Shown in pieces: positions 1 through 8,259 of a DNA stretch of 64,000 bases. Under the pieces are notes generated by a model. That model was given only the letters and a program-made list of their open reading frames with translations, did not search any database and had not been told where the DNA came from. This DNA is from Nitrospirillum amazonense (GTDB lineage Bacteria > Pseudomonadota > Alphaproteobacteria > Azospirillales > Azospirillaceae). Made by a program: the position numbers and the translations under genes. Every line of letters starts with the position of its first letter. Position 1 is the stretch's first letter. The DNA lies in contig NZ_VITV01000004.1 in NCBI RefSeq assembly GCF_007828035.1, forward strand, positions 716,172 through 780,171, read 5' to 3'.

Positions 1-855
1 AATCGCCGACAGCGCCTCTTCCAACTCGTTGAAGTCGGGCATGTACTCCGTCGGCACCTTTTTTCGTGCCGCCTCGATGGACACCTGGGGCGCGTAGCCC
101 GCCAGGTGGGATGTGATGGCCGCCCGGATGACGTGGTAGAACTGGTTCTCCTCCTCCGCCACGCCCTTCAGCCGCGAGGCGATGGGGGCGATGATGCAGT
201 AGGACAGGAAGATACCCATGAAGGTGCCGACCAGGGCGCCACCGATCAGCTTGCCCAGCACCTCGGGCGGCTCGGTGATGGACGCCATGGTCTTGATGAC
301 GCCCAGCACGGCGGCCACGATGCCCAGGGCGGGCATGGCGTCGGCCATGGTCTGGAAGGCGTGGCTGGAGTGCAGGTCCTCGTGCTTGGCCTTGTCGATC
401 TCCTGCTCCATCAGCGCCTCAAGTTCATGCGGGTTGTCCACGCCGATGGAGAACATGCGCAGGTAGTCCGCGATGAACTTGACCGTGAACGGATCCTTCA
501 TGATCGAGGGGTAGGCGTTGAAGATGTTGCTTTCCAGGGGCTTTTCGATGTGCTGCTCGATGGCCAGCACGCCCTTGGTCTTCATCGTCTTCAGGATTTG
601 ATAGAGCAGCGACAGCAGCTCCATGTATTCCTTTTTGTGGAACTTCGCGCCGGGGAAGATGCGCTTCACCGCACCCAGCGCCTGCTTGATGGTGTGGGTG
701 CTGTTCGCCACCATGAAGCCGCAGATGGCGGCGCCGCCGATGGTCATGAATTCGCCTGGCAGGGCCTCAAGGATGATGCCGATCTTGCCGCCGAAAATCA
801 TGAACGACCCGAACACGCAGATGAACACGCCGAGCAGGCCGATGGCGGCAAACAT
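1..855 (-). CDS. motA: Flagellar motor stator protein MotA (3' end cut by window)
   Basis: MotA surrounds MotB in the inner membrane and forms the proton channel/stator that drives flagellar rotation. The translated 285 residues start MFAAIGLLGVFICVFGSFMIFGG and contain a second hydrophobic segment (IGGAAICGFMVAN), a charged cytoplasmic loop (FHKKEYMELLSLLYQILK), and the paired membrane segments around PALGIVAAVLGVI and GTFMGIFLSYCIIAPIA; the prolines there match the positions important for torque in the family. Usual length is about 286-290 residues, so only a few C-terminal codons lie beyond base 1. motB would be expected just outside the window. The start is the ATG at 853-855. A 9-bp inverted repeat lies 49-85 bases upstream. 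Confidence 0.95.
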   Translation of the reverse strand, partial: MFAAIGLLGVFICVFGSFMIFGGKIGIILEALPGEFMTIGGAAICGFMVANSTHTIKQALGAVKRIFPGAKFHKKEYMELLSLLYQILKTMKTKGVLAIEQHIEKPLESNIFNAYPSIMKDPFTVKFIADYLRMFSIGVDNPHELEALMEQEIDKAKHEDLHSSHAFQTMADAMPALGIVAAVLGVIKTMASITEPPEVLGKLIGGALVGTFMGIFLSYCIIAPIASRLKGVAEEENQFYHVIRAAITSHLAGYAPQVSIEAARKKVPTEYMPDFNELEEALSAI

Positions 856-903
856 GAGCAGACCTTGGTAGCTGGACCCCTAAGGTTCGCAGAGTCCAGA
901 CAA

Positions 904-940
904 TCGGCCTACTTGTCAAATCCCTGATGGGGTAGGCCGA
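904..940. repeat. 9-bp inverted repeat upstream of motA
   Basis: TCGGCCTAC (904-912) and GTAGGCCGA (932-940) are perfect reverse complements separated by 19 bases, 49 bases upstream of the motA start. It could be an operator or a hairpin in the motA leader. Only the symmetry is observed. Confidence 0.45.
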
Positions 941-1048
941 CGGCGCATCGGCGCGCCCGGACGGGGGATGTCGAACGCCGCCCTGTCACCCAGCCATGAC
1001 GGCAAGACCCTTGAATTCGGACGCCCCGTCCGCCATCGTTCCCGCCAT

Positions 1049-1137
1049 CGACTGGGGTGCCGCCCGCCTGACCACCGGGCCCGCGGCTGAGATCAGACCC
1101 ATGGAACCTGCTCCGGATCATGCCGGCGAAGGGAGAT
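1049..1137 (+). promoter_or_regulatory. TPP riboswitch (THI element) of the thi operon
   Basis: The conserved TPP aptamer blocks are visible in order: ACTGGGGTGCC (P1/P2 strand), CGGCTGAGATCAGACCC (the CUGAGA pyrimidine-sensor motif), GAACCTGCTCCGGATCATGCC (pyrophosphate-sensor side) and GGCGAAGGGAGAT. It lies immediately upstream of thiO-thiS-thiG-thiE, as expected for feedback repression by thiamine pyrophosphate. The 3' GGGAGAT end sits only about ten bases from the GTG start of thiO, suggesting control of translation initiation by sequestering the ribosome binding site, the usual mode in Gram-negative bacteria. Confidence 0.93.
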
Positions 1138-1146
1138 CGCGAGACC

Positions 1147-2336
1147 GTGACCTATCATCCGCCTTCGGGCCATTCATTTGCCAAGCCGTCCGTCGCCCCC
1201 CGGGTGGTCGTCATCGGTGCCGGCTGCATCGGCCTGTCAATCGCCTGGCGCCTGGCCGCCGCCGGCTGCGCGGTCGACATCTATGATCGGGGGACCGCTG
1301 GCCGGGGTGCCACCCATGCCGCCGCCGGTATGCTGGCGGCCGCCGTGGAGACGGAACCGGGGGAGCAGGCGCTGCTGCCCCTGACCCTGGACAGCCAGCG
1401 CCGCTGGCCCGCCTTCGCCGCCGAGCTGGAGGCTTACAGCGGCCTGCCCGTCGACCTGCGCACGGACGGCACGGTGCAGGTGGCCCTGACTCGCGACGAT
1501 GTGGAGGTGCTGCGCAGCGGCTTCGAGTTCCAGCGGTCCTTGGGCCTCAATGTCGCCTGGCTGAATGGCGCGCAGGTGAAGGAGCGTGAGCCGTGGCTGA
1601 ACCCCCGCGCCGCCGCCGGCGTGCTGGGCGCCGATGACGGCCAGGTGGACAACCGCAAGCTGGCCGTGGCGCTGAAGGCCGCGGCATTGAAGGCGGGCGC
1701 CCGCCTGCACGAGGGCGCGGCCGTGGAGGCGCTGTCGCTGACGGCGGGCCGCACCGATGGCGTGGTGGTGGATGGCGCGCTGAAGCCCGCCGACGTGGTG
1801 GCGCTGGCGGCCGGCGCCTGGTCGCGCCAGTTGCCAGGCCTGCCGGAAGGCGCGGTGCCGCCGGTGCGGCCGGTGAAGGGCCAGATGCTGGCCCTGCGCA
1901 TGGACCCGGCCCAGCCGCTGTTGCGCCATGTGGTGTGGCCGCCCAAATGCTATCTGGTGCCCCGTCTGGACGGGCGCCTGATCGTGGGCGCCACGACCGA
2001 GGACAAGGGCTGGGACGACCATCTGACGGCCGGCGGCGTGCTGGCCCTGCTGGAGGCCGCGTGGCGGGCCCTGCCCGGGGTGGAGGAACTGCCCATCGAG
2101 GAGATGTGGGTGGGCCACCGCCCCGGCAGCCGCGACGACGCCCCCATCCTGGGGCCCGTGCCCGAGGTCGCCGGCCTGGTCATGGCCACCGGCCACCACC
2201 GCAACGGCATCCTGCTGACGCCCGGCACGGCCGACCTGGTCGCCGACCACATCCTGACCGGCCGGGTGGACCCGCTGCTGGCGCCCTTCGGCATCGGGCG
2301 ATTTGGCCAGCGAACTGAGCTTGACGTGAGGCGTGC

Positions 2337-2340
<4 letters not shown>
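1147..2340 (+). CDS. thiO: Glycine oxidase ThiO (FAD-dependent)
   Basis: ThiO oxidises glycine to iminoacetate (dehydroglycine), the two-carbon-nitrogen donor for the thiazole ring of thiamine. An FAD-binding dinucleotide fold is seen near the N-terminus (VVVIGAGCIGLSIAWRLAAAG, about residues 19-39), then a DAO-type substrate domain, and C-terminal WVGHRPGSRDDAPILGPVP and TGHHRNGILLTPGTA typical of the family. I chose GTG at 1147 (397 residues): the in-frame ATG at 1120 lies inside the riboswitch aptamer, and GGGAG precedes the GTG by eleven bases. The stop codon overlaps the thiS start (ATGA), indicating translational coupling. First gene of thiOSGE. Confidence 0.92.
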
Positions 2341-3306
<966 letters not shown>

Positions 3307-3311
3307 GTGGG

Positions 3312-3896
3312 GTGGTGTTGCCCGCCCCACCCCTGCTGGTCATCACCGACCGCCGACAGGCGTCCTTGCCGCTGCCCCAAGTGCTGGACCGCGTGTTCGC
3401 CGCCGGCTGCCGCTGGGCCAGCGTGCGGGAAAAGAACCTGGCCGCCCAGGACCGGCTGGATCTGGTGCGCCGGCTGGTCCCCATCGCCCGTCACCACGGC
3501 GCCCTGCTGACGGTGCACGGCGACCTGGCGGCGGCGATGCTGTGTGACGGCGTGCATCTGGGGGCGGGCGGCGACGTGGCGGCGGCCCGCGCTCGCTTGG
3601 GGGCCCAGGCCCTGGTCGGCCTGTCCCGCCACCATCCGGAGGAGGGCCTGGGCGGCGCCGACTACGCCACCCTCAGCCCCATTTTCGAGACGCCATCCAA
3701 GCCCGGCTATGGTCCCGCCCTGGGCCCCCAGGCGCTATCCCGCCTGCCCGGTGCCCTGGCGCTCGGCGGCATCACTGCTGTCAACGCGGCGCAGGCCCGC
3801 GCGGCTGGCGCCGCTGGCCTGGCCGTCATGGGCACTGTCATGCGCGCGGCCGACCCAGGCGCCGTGGTGCGGGACCTGCTGGCGGCGTGGGGCTAG
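3312..3896 (+). CDS. thiE: Thiamine phosphate synthase ThiE (ThiE/TenI family)
   Basis: Joins thiazole phosphate and hydroxymethylpyrimidine pyrophosphate to form thiamine phosphate. The 194-residue barrel has LVITDRRQA at the start, VREKNLAAQDR, HLGAGGDV, GLSRHHPEE, ADYATLSPIFETPSKPGYGPALG and LGGITAVNAAQARAAGAAGLAVMG, matching the ThiE/TenI superfamily. The SPIFETPSKPG form of the phosphate loop is shared by ThiE-like and TenI-like proteins, so a TenI role cannot be excluded by eye; its place as last gene of thiOSGE favours a ThiE role. Start is GTG at 3312 (or 3315), five bases after the thiG stop. thiC and thiD are not in the window. Confidence 0.85.
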   Translation: MVLPAPPLLVITDRRQASLPLPQVLDRVFAAGCRWASVREKNLAAQDRLDLVRRLVPIARHHGALLTVHGDLAAAMLCDGVHLGAGGDVAAARARLGAQALVGLSRHHPEEGLGGADYATLSPIFETPSKPGYGPALGPQALSRLPGALALGGITAVNAAQARAAGAAGLAVMGTVMRAADPGAVVRDLLAAWG

Positions 3897-3945
3897 GCGA
3901 GGACAGCCGAGGCAGCGAATGCTGGCGCCGGCGCCTGAAGCGCGC

Positions 3946-6900
3946 TCAGTGCGCCTCGCCCCAACTCCGCCCCGTGCCGGCCTCGGCCACCAGGGGCACG
4001 GACAGGCTGGCGGCGCCCTCCATCACCTGGCGCACCACGGGGACGGTGGCGTCCACCTCCGCCACCGGCACCTCGAACAGCAGTTCGTCGTGCACCTGCA
4101 GCAGCATGCGGCCGGTCAGGCCGGCATTCGCCATCGCGGCGGGCACGCGGGCCATGGCGCGGCGGATGATATCGGCGGCGGTGCCCTGGATGGGGGCGTT
4201 GATGGCTTGGCGCTCGGCGAAGGCGCGGCGGGCGGCGTTACTTTCCTTGATGCCCTGGATCCAGCACTGGCGGCCGAACAGGGTGGTGACGTAGCCCTTT
4301 TCCTTGGCCTCGGCCTTGGTCTTCTCGAAATAGCCGGCCAGTTCGGGGAAGCGTTCGAAGTACTGCTTGATGAAGGCGCCGGCCTCACCGGCGCCGATGC
4401 CCAACTGGCGGCCCAGGCCGAAGCCGGAGATGCCGTAGATGATGCCGAAGTTGATGGCCTTGGCCTTGCGGCGGATCTCGCTGGTCATCTGGTCCAGCGG
4501 CACGCCGAACACCTGGGACGCCGTCATGGCGTGAATGTCGATGCCCTCGGTGAAGGCCTGCTTCAGGGCCGGCACGCCGGCGATCTCCGCCACCAGGCGC
4601 AGCTCGATCTGGCTGTAGTCCACGGACAGCAGCACATGGCCCTCCGGCGCCACGAAGGCGCGGCGGATCTTGCGCCCCTCCTCCGTGCGGATGGGGATGT
4701 TCTGCAGGTTGGGATCGGTGGAGCTGAGGCGCCCGGTGGCGGTGGCGGCCAGGGCGAAGCAGGTGTGCACGCGGCCCGTGCCGGCGTTGATCTCCTCCTG
4801 CAGGGCGTCGGTGTAGGTGGACTTCAGCTTGGCCAGCTGGCGATGGTCCAGCACCTTCTGCGCTACTTCCACCCCTTGTTCGGCCAGGGGTTCCAGCACG
4901 CTGCTGTCGGTGGAATAGGCGCCGGTCTTGCCCTTCTTACCGCCGGGCAGGCCCATCTCGTCGAACAGCACCTCGCCCAGCTGCTTGGGGCTGGCGACGT
5001 TGAACGGGTGGCCCACCAGGGTGTGGATTTCCTGTTCCAGTGCGGCCAGGCGGCCGGCGAAATCGCGCGAAAGCTCGGCCAGCATGGCCCGGTCCACCAG
5101 GATGCCGGCCTCCTCCATGGTCGCCACCACGGGCGTCAGGGGGCGGTCCAGCGTCTCGTACACCGTCATCAGGTGGCGGCGCAGCACGTCGGCCTTCAGC
5201 ACCTGGTGCAGGCGCAGGGTGATGTCCGCATCCTCCGCCGCATAGGCGCAGGCTCGGTCCAGGGGCACGCGGTCGAAGGTGATGCGATTCTTGCCGGTGC
5301 CCGTCACCTCGTCGAAGGTGATGCAGGTATGGCCCAGGTGGCGCTGCGCCAGTTCATCCATGCCATGGCCGTGGGCGCCGGCGCCCAGGGCGTAGGACAG
5401 CAGCATGGTGTCGTCCACGGGCGCAATGGCGGCCGGGCCGGGGGCGAAGCCGTGGCGGGCCAGCACCCGGATATCGAACTTCAGATTATGGCCCACCTTC
5501 AGCACCGACGGGTCGGCCAGCAGCGGCGCCAGCAGGGCGCGGGCCTCGTCCAGCGGAATCTGCGGCGGCGGAGGCGGCGCCTCGCCGAAATCAAAGCCGC
5601 CGGCCTGCTCCTTAGGAGCGTCTGGGTTAATGTGGCTAAGGGGCACGTAGCAGGCGCGGCCCGGCGTGTGGGAGAGGGAGAAGCCCACCAGCTTGGCTCG
5701 GTCGGGGTACAGGCCGTCGGTCTCGGTATCGATGGCCACCGTGCCGGCCAGGGTCGCCTCATCGATCCAGCGCTTCAGCACGGCGGCGTCCTGCACCAGC
5801 TCGTACACGATCTCGGTGGGGGCGGGGATCTTGGGCTCCCCGATGGGGGCGGCCTCGGTACTGTAGAAGCGGCTGTTGTAGGCGGCGCGCACGGCATCGG
5901 TGCGTTGCTCCGCCCCGCCGCCGGTCGTGGCCTCCAGCGTCAGGGCCGGGGCGCCGGTGCCGGCGCGGGTGGCACCCCCATTGCCGCCATTGGCCTTCAG
6001 GATGTCGTTCTCGACCTTCTGGATGGCGGAGCGGAAGCCCTGCTCGCGCAGCCAGCCGATCAGCTTGTCATGGTCGGGCTTGCGCGCCGTCAGGTTCTCC
6101 AGCGGCTCAGGAACCGGCACGTTGGCCTCCAGCTTCACCAGCTGGCGCGAGATGCGGGCCATCTCCGCATGCACGGTCAAGGCTTCGCGCCGCTTGGGCT
6201 GCTTTATCTCGTGCGCGCGCTCCAGCAGGGCGTCCAGCCCGCCATACTCCGTGATCAGCTGGGCGGCGGTCTTGATGCCGATGCCGGGCACGCCCGGCAC
6301 GTTGTCCACGCTGTCGCCGGCCAGGGACTGCACATCCACCACCAGTTCCGGCACCACGCCGAACTTCTCCAGCACCTCGTCCCGGCCGATGCTCTTGTTC
6401 TTCATCGGGTCCAGCAGGCCGACGCCGTCGGTGATCAGCTGCATCAGGTCCTTGTCGGACGAGACGATGACGCAGTCGCGCCCCGCCTCCCGCGCCAGGC
6501 GGGCGTATGTCGCGATCAGGTCGTCGGCCTCATACCCCTCCAGATGCAGGCAGGGCAGGTTGAAGGCGTCCACCGCCTGGCGGATCAGGTCGAACTGCGG
6601 GATCAGATCTTCCGGCGGCGGCGGCCGGTGCGCCTTGTAGTCCGGATAGATGGCATTGCGGAAATTCTCCCGCTTGCTGTCGAAGATGACGGCGACGGAG
6701 TGCACCTTCACGTCGGCCAGCAGCTTCATCAGCATGTTGGTGAAGCCCAGCACCGCGTTCACCGGCGTGCCGTCCGGCCGATTCAGCGGCGGCAGGGCGT
6801 GATAGGCGCGGAAGATGAAGCCCGAGCCGTCCACCAGGTACAGCGTCTCCTTCAGCTTGCCCGGCACGGCCGGCACACCGGTCACGGGCGTGGGCGCGTC

Positions 6901-6957
6901 CGGCGGAACGGGGATGGGGGCGGTTGCGGCGGCGGGCGTGTCGGCCATGGCGGGCAT
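3946..6957 (-). CDS. polA: DNA polymerase I
   Basis: Repair and Okazaki-fragment polymerase of 1003 residues with all three activities apparently intact. The N-terminal 5'-3' exonuclease begins around residue 38 (LYLVDGSGFIFRAYHALPP) and includes EGYEADDLIATYA and SSDKDLMQLI. The proofreading domain has exo I DTETDGLYPD (about 404), exo II GHNLKFDIRVL and exo III YAAEDADITLRL. Polymerase motif A DYSQIELR (about 775), motif B RRKAKAINFGIIYG (about 827) and motif C QVHDELLFEV (about 953) are all present. A proline/alanine-rich extension of about 35 residues precedes the conserved start; an internal start is possible (Met4). Convergent with thiE, 49 bases apart. Confidence 0.97.
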   Translation of the reverse strand: MPAMADTPAAATAPIPVPPDAPTPVTGVPAVPGKLKETLYLVDGSGFIFRAYHALPPLNRPDGTPVNAVLGFTNMLMKLLADVKVHSVAVIFDSKRENFRNAIYPDYKAHRPPPPEDLIPQFDLIRQAVDAFNLPCLHLEGYEADDLIATYARLAREAGRDCVIVSSDKDLMQLITDGVGLLDPMKNKSIGRDEVLEKFGVVPELVVDVQSLAGDSVDNVPGVPGIGIKTAAQLITEYGGLDALLERAHEIKQPKRREALTVHAEMARISRQLVKLEANVPVPEPLENLTARKPDHDKLIGWLREQGFRSAIQKVENDILKANGGNGGATRAGTGAPALTLEATTGGGAEQRTDAVRAAYNSRFYSTEAAPIGEPKIPAPTEIVYELVQDAAVLKRWIDEATLAGTVAIDTETDGLYPDRAKLVGFSLSHTPGRACYVPLSHINPDAPKEQAGGFDFGEAPPPPPQIPLDEARALLAPLLADPSVLKVGHNLKFDIRVLARHGFAPGPAAIAPVDDTMLLSYALGAGAHGHGMDELAQRHLGHTCITFDEVTGTGKNRITFDRVPLDRACAYAAEDADITLRLHQVLKADVLRRHLMTVYETLDRPLTPVVATMEEAGILVDRAMLAELSRDFAGRLAALEQEIHTLVGHPFNVASPKQLGEVLFDEMGLPGGKKGKTGAYSTDSSVLEPLAEQGVEVAQKVLDHRQLAKLKSTYTDALQEEINAGTGRVHTCFALAATATGRLSSTDPNLQNIPIRTEEGRKIRRAFVAPEGHVLLSVDYSQIELRLVAEIAGVPALKQAFTEGIDIHAMTASQVFGVPLDQMTSEIRRKAKAINFGIIYGISGFGLGRQLGIGAGEAGAFIKQYFERFPELAGYFEKTKAEAKEKGYVTTLFGRQCWIQGIKESNAARRAFAERQAINAPIQGTAADIIRRAMARVPAAMANAGLTGRMLLQVHDELLFEVPVAEVDATVPVVRQVMEGAASLSVPLVAEAGTGRSWGEAH

Positions 6958-7106
6958 CTTCGGCGTAACGGACGGGAAGGGACGGGCGCGTCGACGCAGG
7001 CGTCCCGGGACCGCACCATGGCCGATTTGGGGCGGGGCTGTCGAGGGGCGGTGGCGGATGTCAGGCCACGGGCCGGAAGGGCTGTCGACGATATGAAAGG
7101 GAAAGG

Positions 7107-7183
<77 letters not shown>

Positions 7184-7283
7184 ATGCCGGGCGACACACC
7201 GGGTTTCCGGCGGCGCGGCGCGCACCATACAGGCAAGTTCCGGGCAATGCAAACGCTATGGTGCGTGCCGGCTGGCGCGCCGC

Positions 7284-7652
7284 TCAGGGCTCCCGGTCCA
7301 GACGGACGTAGCGGCGTTCCAGGCAGGTGGGGTTGTAGTAGACGGCGACGGGGGCGCCGGTGCCGGGGTCGGTGAAGCGCTCGCCCGTGTCCTGCCAGCC
7401 GGGGCCGGGCAGGCCCGTCAAGGGCTTGTAGGCGACGCGCTCGATACAGGCGGCCAGGCACAGGACGCCGGTGCCGGCCAGCAGGCCGATGGGGAAGACG
7501 GTAACCATGCCCATGTACCAGACGGCCAGGGTGGCGGCGAAGGCCAGGGCGCTGCCGATCATCAGCCAGGTGCAGGCGGGCTGGCGCAGGTGGGAGCGGC
7601 GTTGCCGGGCGTGGCCGGGACCGGATCCGAAATGGACATGCAGCACGGACAT
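7284..7652 (-). CDS. Small two-helix membrane protein of unknown function
   Basis: A 122-residue protein. After a basic, histidine-rich N-terminus it has two hydrophobic segments (CTWLMIGSALAFAATLAVWYMGM and VFPIGLLAGTGVLCLAACI, about residues 28-70) that form a helical hairpin, followed by a polar tail containing TGEPF-like DTGERFTDPGTGAPVAVYYNPTCLERRYVRLDREP. A good Shine-Dalgarno (AAGGAGA, eight bases before ATG) supports the start and that it is real. I do not recognise the family. Its tail has one cysteine and a YYNPxC stretch. It lies between tRNA-Arg and ybjQ. Confidence 0.7.
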   Translation of the reverse strand: MSVLHVHFGSGPGHARQRRSHLRQPACTWLMIGSALAFAATLAVWYMGMVTVFPIGLLAGTGVLCLAACIERVAYKPLTGLPGPGWQDTGERFTDPGTGAPVAVYYNPTCLERRYVRLDREP

Positions 7653-7772
7653 GATGGACGTCTCCTTCCCCTGTTCGGGGGCCCTGGCGGCGGGCGTGCC
7701 CGGATCGATGGCGGGGCCGGCGGTCCGTGGCGGGCGTCCGGGGCGTCGGGCCCCTCTGCTTGGTAGTGGTTC

Positions 7773-7836
7773 GCAGGCTTTCCCTAGGCAGGCTTTCCTT
7801 TCCTGAAACTCAAACGGCTCCTGAAATTCAAACGGC
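7773..7836. repeat. Cluster of short direct repeats at the 3' end of the ybjQ-like gene
   Basis: Two adjacent 18-bp copies (7801-7818 and 7819-7836) differ at one base and cover the last codons and stop of the ybjQ-like gene; just beside them GCAGGCTTTCC occurs twice (7773-7783 and 7788-7798). Probably local slipped-strand duplications. Confidence 0.8.
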
Positions 7837-8151
7837 GGCTTCCAGCACCACGGCGGTGCCGTAGGCGACGATCTCGCTCATGGTCTCCCCGATCTCGGAG
7901 CTGTCGAAGCGCATCATGACCACGGCATTGGCCCCCATGGCGCCGGCATTGGTGACCATGCGGTCGATGGCTTGGCGGCGGCCCTCTTCCAGCATCTGGG
8001 TGTATTCGTGGATCTCGCCGCCCACCAGGGTGCGCAAGCCGGCCATGAAGTTGCCGGCCAGGCCTCGGCTGCGCACCACCACACCGAACACCTGGCCCTT
8101 CACGGCCATGACCCGGTGTCCCGGCACGGCCTCCGTCGTCACCACCAGCAT
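7828..8151 (-). CDS. ybjQ: YbjQ/UPF0145 family protein
   Basis: The 107-residue protein matches the usual size and pattern of the YbjQ (UPF0145, heavy-metal-binding-like) family: MLVVTTEAVPGHRV, KGQVFGVVVRSR, GGEIHEYTQMLEEGRRQAIDRM, AGAMGANAVVMMRFDSSEI and EIVAYGTAVVLE. The family assembles as a small oligomeric barrel; its role is not established and metal binding is only suggested. An AGGAG ribosome binding site precedes the ATG. Its stop codon lies in an 18-bp tandem duplication. Confidence 0.88.
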   Translation of the reverse strand: MLVVTTEAVPGHRVMAVKGQVFGVVVRSRGLAGNFMAGLRTLVGGEIHEYTQMLEEGRRQAIDRMVTNAGAMGANAVVMMRFDSSEIGETMSEIVAYGTAVVLEAAV

Positions 8152-8228
8152 GCGACACTCCTGTCCTGTGGGGGAAAGCTTACGCCCGGGCGCTATCCCG
8201 CGCCATGAGCGCGTTCGGTCAGGGTGGT

Positions 8229-8251
8229 GGCCCCCGCCAGGGACGGGGGCC
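8229..8251 (-). terminator. Hairpin after the M1 aminopeptidase gene
   Basis: GGCCCCCG (8229-8236) pairs perfectly with CGGGGGCC (8244-8251) across a seven-base loop, just past the stop of the minus-strand peptidase gene. There is no T-run, so it may be a weak terminator or an mRNA-stabilising hairpin. Confidence 0.5.
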
Positions 8252-8259
8252 GTTGTCAG

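Noticed and set aside
1120..1146. In-frame ATG start for thiO at 1120
   Set aside because: It lies inside the TPP aptamer; GTG at 1147 with GGGAG upstream is preferred.
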